Assembly: GCA_015680905.1 (NCBI GenBank) | Contig: CM027385.1 | Span: 79,629,501-79,693,500, forward strand | DNA length: 64,000 bases | Source of the DNA: Coptis chinensis | Lineage: Eukaryota; Streptophyta; Magnoliopsida; Ranunculales; Ranunculaceae | Reading direction: 5' to 3' | Shown: piece by piece, positions 10,989 through 22,654 of the stretch | Layout of the letters: each line of letters opens with the position of its first letter | Numbering within the stretch: position 1 is the first letter of the stretch | The notes under the pieces: generated by a model | The model's database searches: none | The model's input: the letters and a program-made list of their open reading frames with translations, nothing else | What the model was told of the DNA's origin: nothing | Program-made: the position numbers and the translations under genes

Positions 10989-13268
10989 CTGTTGGAATGG
11001 TTGAGTTTGGGTAAGCCGATCTTTATTGGGTTTTGGGTTGTTGGTGTCGCGAGGTGGGGCTGCTAAAGCTCCGAAGGAGTTTCAATGGCGACCAAACCAA
11101 ACCAAACCGTCCTGCGTTTTGATTGTTTGGATTAGTGTTTTTGTTGGGAGATTGTTGTTGGGTTGAGGTGGATGTGTTGGTGGTGGATTGGGTGCTGGAG
11201 AGGAGCTGTCGAAGCTCCAAAGGTTGTTAATGGCGTCGGTTTTGGATTTTTGCAGTATGATGGAATTATGAATTGATGGTATAGGTAGGTGGGGGTTTTT
11301 GTGGGGATGAAAACCGCTGGGTTCCTTTTTGTTATAGATGGCCGGTGGTGGCTGCATCGGTGGTAGAGGCGCTGGTGGAGGTTTTGTGAGGAAGGAGATG
11401 AACAGTGAAATTCGAATTTGGGCTTGGGCCAAATCGTGGTGGGCTCATATGTTTTAACTTTTGGATTTTATTTTTGGGCTTAAGTTTAGACTATGGGCCT
11501 TTGGGTTAGAAGAGTTTGGGGATGGTTGACTTTGACTGTTGACCAGAGTTGATTTTGACTTTGACCAGGGTTGATTTTGACCAGTTGACCCAAAATTTGA
11601 CTTTTTTCCTAAAATTATGATTCGGTCTATTAGGATAAGTCTAGGACTATTAGCATGTTTGACTTAGGCTAAGACCTTTCTAAATATACTTGTGTACGTG
11701 TATTTACTGCTTTGTGATTTTTCAGTCTTTTACGATACACAACGTTATGACACTTATACATCCATGAAATTAATAACGCGTAAACCAAAAATACTTGAAT
11801 CAAGATATTCCTTCGTTCTCTGAAATAATGTATACAATAAAGTTCAATAATGCGTAAACAAAACTTACTACATCCTTTTAGAACTCTCCACGCCTCAAGT
11901 TTTGGAATTGAGTTTTATGATTGATGATGTCATATGTTAGGTGGACATTTATTGAATGTGCCATAAATGGCCCATTAGCATTATATATGGGGTATTCATT
12001 GAATGTGCCATGAATGACCCGGGTATTCATTGAATGTGCCATGAATGACCAGATTGTTTGGACTGCCCTAAAGAGGAATTAAGGTATTCGCCTTGCGGGT
12101 TAGTTGTATTCCTTGAGTGTACGGGAATGTAGGGTTGGGTATTCCTGAATGTGGTAGGAATGACCTGACCAGGCATTCATTGAATGTGCCATGAATGGCC
12201 CGTTAGTGATATGATAGGTATTCTTTGAATGTGGGGGAATGACATAAGGTATTTATTGAATGTGCCATGAATGACACGAGTTTTGTGCCCAAAGAGTCGT
12301 GAAATATGTATATGAAAGCCCAGAGGTGGCTATGATATTGTGGTATTCGATTGGGAGAGAGGCACCTAAGAATGTGTGATTTGGCAAATGTGTGGAGTGC
12401 AAATCGTGGAGTAGGTACTAAAGGGTGGGTGTATAAGAAAAGTAATTGATTAATGGATAAGCTAGAGAAATTTATTTGATTATGCGAGCGTGGTTGAGTT
12501 TACTTTTGAATACATATAGAATATCTACATATGTTATATACAAGTTCTAACTTTCTTTTGCAGGAGAGTAGGACTTAATAATATTTTGTCTTGAGGGGCC
12601 TTGATCCTACCCTTATCTGAAATGGATATTGGTAAGTATTAATTCAAGTATTTAGATATTAAAACGAGTTATTAAAATGAGTTAATATAATGGAAGTTTT
12701 GCTTGGGAATAAACTATGCCGGTTGAGATGACGGAACTACCTTTCTTCCCAGTTGAGAATGATTAGGTTATGAAAGAGTTAAAGTGTTAGTTGGATAAGA
12801 AAAGATTTTAAAGGTTTATATGTGGTTAGTCTACTCATACCAGCAAATTCCATTTTGATGACCCATGTTTGCTTTGTTTTGGCAACGTGGGTGTGTTCTT
12901 GGGAATATAGGTGGAAGGCAGTGGAACCGTGGCGTGTGATTGAGATTCGTGTCTGGAGCAGTCCGTTAGTTTTCTTTTAGGTCTGATTTTTATTGGAATG
13001 ATGTAATAACGTAGTTTATCTTTTTCATGACATAAAAATATAGTAGTGAGGAATTTTATTTTGAGAGTTTGTTTGATGTTTTATTTGGACGGATGATATC
13101 TTAATAAAGTAATGGCGGATAATTATTGGGATTATTTTAATTTAAGTTGTTTCTGTTATGACATGGGGTTTTGTATGTGTAGTATCCCCATCATAGTCTG
13201 GGTTTTTAAACAAGTGAACCTAGTGATATTTGAGATATTTATATTTCAAATATTCTCGGGGTGTGACA
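10989..13268 (+). repeat. Chromovirus-like (Tekay/Del-type) LTR, probably solo
   Basis: The right terminus reads GGGGTGTGACA at 13268, typical of long chromovirus LTRs. The part from about 12357 to 13268 matches 52195-53438 in order: GAGGCAC..., a GTGCAAATCG block, a TTTTGCAGGAG/TTTTGTAGGAG block, a GCAACGTGG block, and the TGTGACA end. No internal region follows, so it looks like a solo LTR. The left edge is uncertain; 10989 (TGTTGGAATGG) is only a candidate, and no clean 5-bp duplication could be paired with ATTTT at 13269-13273. Open frames at 11023-11432 on the minus strand are proline-rich and low-complexity and are not called genes. Confidence 0.55.
11938..12290. repeat. Minisatellite built on ATTCATTGAATGTGCCATGA
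   Basis: About seven imperfect copies of a 25-50 bp unit centred on TTCATTGAATGTGCCATGAA occur here. The unit contains ATTCA...TGAAT inverted halves and so can fold. It lies inside the chromovirus-like LTR and upstream of the part shared with the 52-kb copy, which lacks it. Confidence 0.7.
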
Positions 13269-13338
13269 ATTTTCCCACGCCATCAACACTTGATTTTAAC
13301 TAATTATCTTCCGCTCCAATAATTCACACATAGGAAGA

Positions 13339-16148
13339 ATGACGAATATAACTTACTTCCACAACGCCATTAGAGAGGATGACTCTGCTTCCACCACTTC
13401 AACCGATGACCAAGTTGAAGAGGTAGCCAGACCATATGTGGGACCATCGTCCGTGTACTCCGTTATTGACGAGGCCTGTTTCGGTTTCACTAGACTATCA
13501 ACTGTTGGGTCTGTTGGCCAGAATATCAATACTTGCATTTCTTCCGATTCTGGTAATAACACTCGTTCAGAAAAAAAATTCCTAATTTTCCTTTGTGTTT
13601 CAACTCCTTTTATTACGTACATGCAGTTCAAAGTCAGTGTTACTTATTTCAGCTACTGAACCTGTTTTAAAGTTTCCTTGTAAGAATTAATTTTGGACTT
13701 CTACTTTCTAAAGTTGTCAATAAAGCAGTACTATTGATCTGGCCATCATGTGTTATTTTGTTGACTTGGTCGTTTCCCAATTGGCATAAGAAAGGCGACT
13801 CAATCATTTTATTTAATTATGTGACTCCAGCTCCTCAGATTGAAGGTGGAGAGCTGAAGTCCCCCAACTTGAAGATTTTCAGCTTAAGAGAACTCAAAGC
13901 TGCCACCAGGAGCTTCCGCCCTGATAATATTCTGGGAGAAGGCGGTTCTGGTGTAGTATTCAAGGGTTGGATTGACCAACACAAGCTAACTCCTACTAAA
14001 CCTGGGACGGGTTTGGCTGTTGCTGTTAAAATTCATAAACAGGAATCATTTCAAGGCCAAAAAGAATGGTTGGTGAGTATCACCCTCCTTATAAACTACT
14101 CTAATCATTACAAAATAACTTCTCTTATGATATCTCGAGAGTGTGCATATAATTTAGAAGTGTGTATCGAGTCTAAATGCATTCAGCATATTATATATAC
14201 TTGCAATGTTTGTATACTAGCATGTCAGGGTACCAAATAGGCCTTTTGGGGCATGTTGCTTAACACCGTTTTCCCTAGCAAGTTTAATGCAATGGGCATC
14301 TGTTATTTTTGGCTGCCAAATAAGTCACAGTCGATACATGTTCTGGCGCCTGACCTGTAGATCACTTAAACCAAATATGGGAAAACAAATGGAGAACAAC
14401 ACAGTTTCTGCGGTGGGTTACGTACTGATGTACAGACGACACAACTTTTGCCTTCCGTTATAGCTTTACAATCCATAATGCTTTCCTGTTAATATAGCAC
14501 AAGGGAAAATGACATGGATGATAGCACATACAGTCGGGCGGAACCAGGATTGTAGATATTATTATTATTACCTTTTTTTGGGGGGGGGGGGGGGGTGTAT
14601 TTTTTAGGTATCTTAAACTTTATGTATTTTTAAAAAAAAAGAACCAATCCATGTCTACACATGTAAAATGTGTATAAATAGATGTATGTTAACTAGTATA
14701 TATATAGTAAATGTCTATATAAAGTGTATACATATAGTAATATATTTTGTTCTGTTAGAAATTTAGGGGGGAGCTATAGCCCCTCTTAGCCATGCCTGCG
14801 GCCCTGCATGCAGTGTATGGCGATTAAAGTCCAATTGGTGTTAAAGTGCATATAACACCTGTTTTAGCTGTTGTATTGGACTGCTATTATCATATTATGT
14901 TGTTTTTGTACTAAAACAATGGTAATGAAAATGAATATGATGGTATACTTGTTCCGTTTATTGCGAAGGTATTTATAGAGTTTACATTATGAGAGAGAAT
15001 ATCTCTTCATCTATGGAAACTGATAACCACATTTAGTCAAAGGATATAGATAGCATTAACTAGTACAGGTGTATGTTGAATAGAGAAAGTCATTTAATCA
15101 GGTCCTTGATCTATGGAAACAGATAACAGCATTCCATTGGCAATCTTAATAGAGGTGGCTGAGTAGTTAGTACTAGTTTTGCTGTCTGCGATAGAGTAGA
15201 TCGTAATTAGAACTGCTATCTGTATTGCACGTACATGTTAATGGGAAAGTGACATTATTAGTACGATTTTACTTAAAATTTCATCACATATGGTTCTTAA
15301 GAGGTCCTTTTTTTTTGAGGAACGTTCTTAGGAGATCCTAAGCATTCCAAGTTACCATAATTTCATTGGAAGGAATTCCAAGTATTCTAACTGTTTGTTA
15401 CAACTTACAACGTTGCAGACAGAAATTTATTACTTGGGGAGGTATTACCATTCCAATCTAGTGAGGTTGATTGGGTACTGCACTGAGGATGGGCGCCTCC
15501 TACTTGTCTATGAGTTCATTCCCCGAGGAAGCTTGGATAATCATCTCTTTAATAGTAGGAACCTTGATACAATTCTAACTTCTATTTCCCCTCTTTTATT
15601 CAAATTTACACGGAGGGTTTTGTCATCAGGAAGCTTGTTAATGTTTTTTTGGATTGGGAATTAGTGAATTGTTTCTATATGTTACTAATCAAGGTCTTGA
15701 TGCAGGGGTAAGCTTTCCTGGAGTGTCGAATGAAGGTCGCACTTGGGGCTGCAAAGGGGCTTGCCTTTCTCCACAGTACTGAAACAAATGTTATACATCG
15801 GAATTTTCACTGTTCCAATATCCTTCTTGATTCGGTATGTGACATACTGACATGTAAAGCGTACAACACTCCTACTGTCATCTCTCTATAATCACAGCTA
15901 TGATAAGGATACACACATGTACACCATAAAATACACTTGTGTATTTTCATGTGTATCCTTAACAAACTATACATGCTGACAATGTGCCTTTAATTTCTTA
16001 TCATATTTCACCTTTCACACGTAGGACTACAGTGTAAAGCTATCTGGTTTTGGGCTGGCCACGGATGGCCCTACAGGCGATGAGAGCCCTGTCTCTACTT
16101 TTGTTATGGGCACTTGTGGATATGCTGCTCCTGAGTATGTTGCTACAG
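13339..16148 (+). pseudogene. RLCK-VII (PBL/NAK-type) kinase, N-terminal exons, pseudokinase and truncated
   Basis: Recognisable exons are 13832-14072 (N-lobe; glycine loop GEGGSGVVFKG and VAVK lysine), 15419-15554 (subdomains [21 protein letters not shown]), 15706-15834 (helix E and catalytic loop) and 16025-16148 (activation segment to APEYVAT). An upstream open stretch from 13339 may hold exon 1. Two catalytic residues are changed: the loop reads [14 protein letters not shown], so the HRD aspartate is Asn, and the DFG motif reads SGFGLA, so its aspartate is Gly. The start of exon 3 does not keep frame. A base also seems missing at about 15724, where GTC-CGA-ATG is expected. No downstream exon from GHLTA onward is found in the next 2 kb; that block lies at 3282-3613 instead. 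Not a working kinase. Confidence 0.85.
14535..14810. repeat. Degenerate short interspersed repeat in kinase intron
   Basis: The segment starts near GGCGGAACCAGGATT, contains a homopolymer run (T then about 15 G at 14574-14596), and ends in a GGGGGGAGCTATAGCCCCTC block and a GCCATGCCTGC block. These resemble the two ends of a common plant short repeat, but the ends no longer pair well. It lies in the 1.3-kb intron between the first two kinase-domain exons. Confidence 0.35.
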
Positions 16149-16830
16149 GTATACTCAATTGTACACACTCCTTTATTCTTATATATATTTGAATATGCCT
16201 TTGCAGCTTTTTGCGAATGATGTTGGTTCATCAGCCATTGGTACATACTGCGATAGTCCTTTTATCTGGTCACTTTTCTTTCATTGGCCTGAAATCTCTC
16301 AAAATTAGCTGAAATCGCGGCAATTACCTTAACAAAATTTCCAATTCTCGATTTACTGGAGTACCATCTTTACTGAAGTGTTGACAAATCCAAGGGGAGT
16401 AGGGACATCACTTCTCAAGGCAAATTACAATCTCTCTCCTACTTTTAATGTTCTTTTTGAGATACTCACTTCCCCTAGTAATGGATCCATTATCTTTGAA
16501 TTTTTTTTGAAGGGTTTTGTAACGCTTTTTGTTGAAAAATAATAGGTTGATATTGGAAATACCTCACCAATTTCAACTTGAGAGGAAGCTCTCAACTATA
16601 ATGAAGATTACAACTTGTCACAATGTACCCCCAATGTTTTCGAGGAGGCAATTGAGGCATCGCCTCGGTGAGACTTCGTGCAAAACTTCGGTTGAGGCAT
16701 CCATACACAAAGAACTGCGCCTTAAAAGTCGGCTTACATGATGTGTTTAATTTTTGCTTGAGGAGTACCCTTAGACTCTGATTTTCTCTTTTTATTTGAT
16801 TTATTTTAGGTTATTGTATGTACCAGTGTA
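16149..16830. other. No gene recognised downstream of the kinase fragment
   Basis: This is intron-like AT-rich sequence after the GT donor at 16149. No kinase subdomain IX-XI coding was found on either strand. Confidence 0.5.
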
Positions 16831-16875
16831 CTCGTACCCCTACGAACGACTATCATTGGGTACTACTATAAGAGC

Positions 16876-17095
16876 CGCCCACTAATGAGGCGTGCTTGCT
16901 TGCCCACTACTATGGCAGTCCCATTTGCCTACTAGTGAGGCGTGCTTGCTTGTCTGCTACTGTGGCATCGCTTGCCTACTAGTGAGGCGTGCTTGCTTGT
17001 CTGCTACTGTGGCATCGCTTGCCTACTAGTGAGGTGGGCTTACTTGCCCGCTACTGTGGCAGTCCCGCTTGCCTACTAGTGTGACATTCGGGCAT
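16876..17095. repeat. 47-bp tandem repeat, about 4.5 copies
   Basis: The unit contains CCTACTAGTGAGGCGTGCTT followed by GCTTGTCTGCTACTGTGGCA. The two central copies (about 16927-17020) are almost identical and the outer ones diverge, the usual picture for a minisatellite growing from its centre. Confidence 0.85.
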
Positions 17096-17129
17096 GCCTC
17101 CTATTGGAGCAATGACACTACCCACTAAT

Positions 17130-17420
17130 ATGGCACCCAAGTTATATATAGCAGGTCCGGAGATATGTCAAGGGATTTTTTCCATATGAAGTTTTTGGAA
17201 AATACAAAGAGGGAAATATCTTATCAAATAAGGAAAGGGTATTTTAAGTAATAAGATTCCTATAAATACCCAACAATTATTTTAAACAAAGAACTACGTG
17301 CATTTTTTAGACTTGATTCCAGTCTCTCTCACTTCATATCAACCTCTCCAACAAGATCATTATAACCATTATTCTCACTATCGGTAAGAGAGTCATACAA
17401 ATATATCATACCTAATCAGA
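17130..17420 (+). promoter_or_regulatory. LTR-like promoter stretch with TATA box
   Basis: CCTATAAATACCC at about 17270 is a good plant TATA box. It is followed 80-110 bp on by a pyrimidine-rich CTCTCTCACTTCATATC leader, an arrangement typical of LTR U3/R/U5. No matching partner was found, so this may be a remnant LTR. It could equally be a host promoter without a gene in this window. Confidence 0.3.
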
Positions 17421-18560
17421 ACAAATGAAAGTGATCACCTAACTTTTAAATATCCTTCACTAAATGACGGAATTGTGTTCGAAGGGACCACATGTCACTT
17501 TGAAGAAAATTGGCACAACTTGCCTATTTGCATCAAAGACCCAATCTTTTTATTAGTATCTAAAGCCTTCAATTTTTAGGCAGGCACCCATTTTGCACAA
17601 TAGAAATTATAGATGAGATACTCATTTTTACTATTGCAGTCCTCAAGTCATTTTTATATTCTTTTTCATGTTATAGTGGTCCGTTAAATATTTCGGCTAG
17701 ACCCGGCACTTTGTCAGTTAGCTAAGGTTTATCAGTTTATGTCATAATAAGATAAGGAGAAGCAGTTGGAAGCGTAGGCAACCGTGACTCGTGCCTCTTA
17801 TGTTTCTCCCTATGTCTATTCTGTTCTCTATCTCTTCTAAGGAAGTATATTTCTCAGCAACTTTATCTGCTTCGAAACACATACTCATCCACAATTTGAA
17901 GGTTAGAAAATATTAATGCTTTTTTTTCAGAAGTTTTGTGTCATTTGTAGTTACTATGAATGTGTACACACGATTATATATGGTGCATATTATGAGTATC
18001 ATTTCCGTGTATCGAGGGCTGGTAAGAGTAGCATAAACTAGTCAAGTACTACATTGACACAATGTCAAACATAAACCTACATAGTAAGTTTGCTACTTAC
18101 TCTACATCAAGGTCGCTTTTACTCTAGGACGATGAGCCTACATTACCCAAACCACAAATGCATGTCAATGAAACATCCGATTGGTGGTGAGAAGTTATTA
18201 CAAACCCAGTAGCTCCTACAAATCCACCGTGTTAGCGTGATAGCCTCGGGGAGACCTAGGCAATGATTTTGGGGAGCTCTCACGGATGGGGAAATTGCAT
18301 TCACAACTCTCCGGAACATAACCCATAATGCTCCTTACATATTGCCGGAGCCATGGCTACCACAATGTCTTGATAGTGGTTCTCAAAAGCTTAACCGGAA
18401 TGCAATGGTCAAAGATCGACCTTAGGCTATAGTTGTTTGATGTGGTTTCAAGACGGGCGCCCTCCACTAGGACCCGATTCCAAGGAGGAAGCCAAATCCG
18501 AGTAACGGGCATTTGCAGACTATCATCCCGCAAAGCACCACAAAAAAAATGTTAAGTAGC
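17421..18560. other. No gene recognised
   Basis: AT-rich sequence up to 18000, then a more GC-balanced block (about 18080-18520) without a long open frame. No domain recognised on either strand. Confidence 0.45.
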
Positions 18561-18719
18561 ACAAAATATATCACAATGAATAACCATAAATTGAAGTTTA
18601 AGGATGGTACTCAACCTGTTTTTAGGGTCCAATGGTATGACACACGGAAACTTGTGTCTTGTCAACATCGTGAACAATTCAATGCTTATAGCAAAGCAAA
18701 GAAAACTCGCTCTAACCTC

Positions 18720-18985
18720 TGAAGACTCCACCACCAACTTCTTTCTCCGAATACTAAATTGTTTCTGCAAGGTCTGCAACACCAAGCTCCATACAGCATA
18801 AGGAAATGGTATTTTACAATGGTCGCTTTACCTGTAGGAAATAACAAGAGTGTACAGTGTACATGAAATAGATGAGCTTTATTTTGCTCAGCTGCAAAAA
18901 TCTCAATGTTTTGCAAGTCTTCAAGCTGATCTGAATTGCACGATTCAGTCTTACGGTCAGCAACCAACACTAAACAGGTGAAACC
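18720..18985 (-). other. Exon-like pieces, minus strand, unrecognised
   Basis: Read on the minus strand, an AG acceptor near 18986 opens a stretch that stays open for about 50 codons (block VADRKTESCNSDQLEDLQNI) and ends at a GT near 18834. A second open piece (block LVLQTLQKQFSIRRKKLVVE) ends at a GT donor near 18719. The composition looks like real protein, but I do not recognise the family. They lie downstream of the SCYL exons on the same strand and may belong to the same spliced or chimeric unit. Confidence 0.35.
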
Positions 18986-19038
18986 TGAAACAAAAGTGGT
19001 TGTAGCTCACCTCAGAGGTGCAACTTAAAGATTAAAAC

Positions 19039-19200
19039 CCCAAACTTGGCCAATAAAATAAAATAATCTGGGTTAGCTCCACATGCAAGGATCCTCTTGA
19101 TTAAGATGTGGGCAGGTTTTAATGTTAAGCTCAAACTTAAAGCAACCCTCATATCAATACAGATCCTCTTGATTAAGATGTGGGCAAATGCAACAAGCAA
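19039..19200. repeat. Short direct repeat
   Basis: ATCCTCTTGATTAAGATGTG occurs at about 19090 and again at about 19162, a local duplication about 73 bp apart. Confidence 0.6.
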
Positions 19201-19299
19201 GGACTCAACAGTACGTGACTAAGCCAAAAAAACATGGTTATTACATGGTTTTATTAGTTCTAGATACATTTGTTGAATGGAACCACGAGGGACATCAAT

Positions 19300-19480
19300 A
19301 ACTGGAGTTAAAGAGTTTCCTTACTGGAAGCTTCAACTGCAGATTCCAACATACTTACAAGTCCCGGATCATTCGACTTTCGTTTCTTTTCGCCAGATCT
19401 GCCTTTTGGTGTTTCCTTGTTGGAAGCTTCAACCGCAGATTCCTCCGAAATGAGAAAAGTAACATCCACTATCAATTAAC
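19300..19480 (-). other. Exon-like piece with internal duplication, NLS-like motif
   Basis: On the minus strand, after an AG near 19445, an open stretch encodes ESAVEASNKETPKGRSGEKK followed by RKSNDPGL. It ends at a GTAAGT donor near 19364. The lysine/arginine run resembles a nuclear localisation signal. About 95 bp further on, the first half is repeated with small changes (LESAVEASSKETL, then stop). I do not recognise the protein. Confidence 0.35.
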
Positions 19481-19775
19481 TTTGTCAAGGAAAATACCGG
19501 TAAGCGGTTGCATGCTTCATTTGTAATGTGAGGTTCCAAAACTGGGTTTCCATCCCAAACTTGTCACCCTCGGTGGTGTCCCGCTTAGCGTGAATGTGTT
19601 GGTGAGGGGTGAAACATAAATTTGGGAATGATCGAGATGCAAAAGTTCTTCATAAATAGCAATTTTCAACATGACAATTTGTGTGAATAAATGATAAACA
19701 ATGAGCATATCTTGTGTAATGATAAAGAATGTAGGATCACCAACATCGCACAAAGTATAATTTAGACAACCACAC

Positions 19776-20646
19776 CTGTAGTTTTGAAAGATATTTCAGC
19801 AAAGATCCCGGAAATAGTACGTTCATGACAAACTGCAATTCCAAACCAAACACTAAGAAACTTTTATAATATGCTTTATTAAAAATAATTTAATGTAGCA
19901 AGATGGAAAGATATTATTGTCCTCACAAGAGAAACAATACAAGCCATAAGACAGACCAAAAGAAACTCTAACCTCTACGAAAAATGCGAGGATAGATTAA
20001 AGGGCTCTAACATATTTGAAAATGTGCACCGCAAAACATCTACAAACTCACAATATAGTATCACCTATCCAACTGGGATGGAAAAGGATGAGTGGGCTAC
20101 AAGGTGGAAAACCTCACAGGGGATGTCTTAGTTTCCGTGGCAGATACATTATAGAGTATAGACTCTCTTGGATGTAATATGGTTTGCTTTCCTTAATGAA
20201 ATTTCATTATATCAATAAAGACTAAAACATAAATTGTACAATTCTATGAGGTGTCAGAAGTTATATGAAACTTGAAAGTCTAGAGAAGCAATTCATACCT
20301 TAGGAGCCAATACAAGCATGGATTTTAAAGTCAACTCCCGAAGAAAAGCAGATGTATAAGAAAAGCCCGTAGCACCATGAGGGTAAACCTAATCGCAAGG
20401 ATCACCCAAACATTTTAGGATTTCCAATCTGATATTGAACGGAATATATACATATATATCAGGTGGATTATGACCTAAAGAGTTTTCTAAATGCTAGAAG
20501 AGAAACTATCATCGTTGACCACATACTTGCTCGTCTACAATTTGAGAAGATAATGATTCTCCATACTGATCTATATCTTTGGAGGAGGCCAATTTCGAAT
20601 TGTCTTGGTCATTCAATGCAAAAAGTTTCACAACAGTTGGTAGTAC
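19776..20646 (-). pseudogene. SCY1-like (SCYL/CTEXP-type) protein, three HEAT-region exons
   Basis: Three successive minus-strand exons have correct AG/GT borders. 20646-20527 gives 40 codons, opening VLPTVVKLFALND and ending IDQYGESLSSQIVDEQ. 20388-20299 gives 30 codons (VYPHGATGFSYTSAFLRELT, then LKSMLVLAPK). 19832-19776 gives 19 codons ending GSLLKYLSKLQ. All are phase 0 and open. This order and text match the N-terminal HEAT repeats of plant SCY1-like proteins, pseudokinases linked to tRNA export and vesicle trafficking. The first third of the last exon has diverged (FVMNVLFP where LSQRTIS is expected). The kinase-like domain upstream and the next HEAT exons downstream are missing. A captured or residual fragment is the best reading; a chimeric transcript with neighbouring exon-like pieces is possible. 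Confidence 0.7.
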
Positions 20647-21164
20647 CTGCAAATGAAAAGCAAGGATGCATCACAAAAGTAATTTTGCTACAGGAAAGCA
20701 AAACAGCACATCAAATTGCACTAGAGCATAAAAACTAAGTTATAGGCTGATATATGGTAGTATAGAAGAAACATTACAAGATAATCACCTTAACACTATA
20801 TTCTTCAATAACAGTTCAATCACTAAGGTTTCTGTCCCGTCTTGTTCATTACATTATTACTAAGATAAACCTTTCTCCTTAGTGGGAGAATAAACGGACG
20901 CCCATTGTCCATTGCTTTAAAGTCTTTTCCACAACATAATACACCAACACTCAAATCATTATGATATGCTTCCAGTCACACTCACTACTCCAGTCTATTA
21001 AGTGAATCGCTACTATTAATGTTTGCTGTTTTCAATACCTGTTTCCTCCTTATTCTCGATGAAAACTCTTTGCAACGCTTTTTGGGGCATGAAAAATGAT
21101 ATAACTTACAATCTACGTAACATGGACACTTCATATTCTCAAAATATCTGTGTTGAATACATAC

Positions 21165-21337
21165 CGTTGTCCATATTCATGCCTCAAAGCTCTTCCTAAC
21201 GCTTCAACCGCTAACACGTACCAAGTGCTACAAGGCTCCCTGTGTATGTTACAGCTTGAAATAGTGATTGCACCTTCCTTGGTTAAAAGTAAGGGTACTT
21301 TCCCTTTAATATCTTCCTCCAAATATATAACAAGTGC
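21165..21337 (-). other. Well-formed coding exon, family unrecognised
   Basis: The 173-nt minus-strand exon has an AG acceptor at 21339-21338 and a GTATGT donor at 21164. It encodes about 57 residues, starting ALVIYLEEDIKGKVPLLLTK, then EGAITISSCNIHREPCSTWY, then VLAVEALGRALRHEYGQ. Composition, borders and lack of stops argue that it is, or recently was, a real exon. It precedes the SCYL exons on the same strand but is not SCYL sequence, so it comes from another gene. I do not recognise that gene. Confidence 0.5.
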
Positions 21338-21439
21338 CTACCAAGTGCAATTATTGTTATTAGAATCATGTTTTGGAAGGTGTAAACTGCAGGATTCTGC
21401 TGGAATTCTCTGTGAACAAAAGAAATAGAAATAAGTTCC

Positions 21440-22650
21440 CCTATTTATATTCCTAATTATCTGTCACCCGAAGAGCGTCAAGAAGAATGCTTTTACCACA
21501 CAGCTGCATGTAACTGAGGACAAAGCTTTTACAAAGCTAGGGAACCGAGGGTCAAGATTTGCTTGAAATTTTTCTGCGCTTTTCATACCACATATCTTAG
21601 CTATATCACTTAATGGCTTAATACTTGCTTATGTTGAAAGCTTCAAAAGAAATAGAAAAGATTTATGAGACAAGCAATAAAAAAGAAGGCCAACATAGAC
21701 TTTGTTGAAACAGGAAAAAGGGATTTGGTATACCTTGCAGGTGTCTCAGATGGATAAGAACCACCTATTCAAGTACACAGTTCGATTAGTCATTCAAACC
21801 TTTATTATGACTTGAGCAATAATTTTAAAGTGCTAATGCTGAGCCGGCAGCGGTTATAAAAGCCTGGAGTCATTGACATTTCAATCCATAAGAGTTAATC
21901 CTCAGAAGCTTAATTCTAATTGCAAACAAGTAATTAAACCACAGAGTCATCTTGTACATACATGTGACCCGACAACTAATTTGGCACACCCTAGCTTGGT
22001 TTGACAAAATACAGATATTTTAGACAATGCATTACGTGGAGAAGAGAAAGGGAGCAATGGAGAAAAATAATCCAACCCGTCGTGATCATGTGCTTCTTAG
22101 GCCACATTTGGTATCACTGAAATCATAAAAAGGCTATTCTCTTGAAAATACACGTTGTCCAAGCCAAGTCGAACAATAATTTTATCTACTTAATTCAACA
22201 CTCAAAAATGATTACATGTAGCTTAAATTTGGTTACTTCTTCACTCATCTCTCTTTAGTTCATAAAGGAAAATGAAGTCTCAACCACATATACATGAAAA
22301 AGATGCTCAATGAAAAGAAGGTTTATAACTATGAAATTCACGCGGATAACAATAAGTCTCAATCCGACTTTTCTGCTATTTCGTTATTCTGAAAATGTTA
22401 AATAACGAGTTGCATCAATGAAAAGAGTGAAAGTTACAAGAAAGAGGAGCGCACGAACACACACACACACAAACAACAACGGGAGGCTCAAAGGAAGCAA
22501 AGACCAACCATACCACAACCAATTTTATATTTGTAGTAATATGAAATCCAATACTAACAGTAATAACAACACTTAAAAAATCAAATCACAACATATGGAG
22601 TAAATAGATCTAACAAAAAACCTAATTTTTTTCGAATCAAATAACTAATA
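21440..22650. other. No gene recognised
   Basis: AT-rich intergenic or intronic sequence with a short (CACA)n run at about 22454-22470. No open frame of note. Confidence 0.45.
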
Positions 22651-22654
22651 ACTA

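Noticed and set aside
11023-11432. Proline-rich minus-strand frames
   Set aside because: Low-complexity text inside an LTR-like region; no conserved motif.
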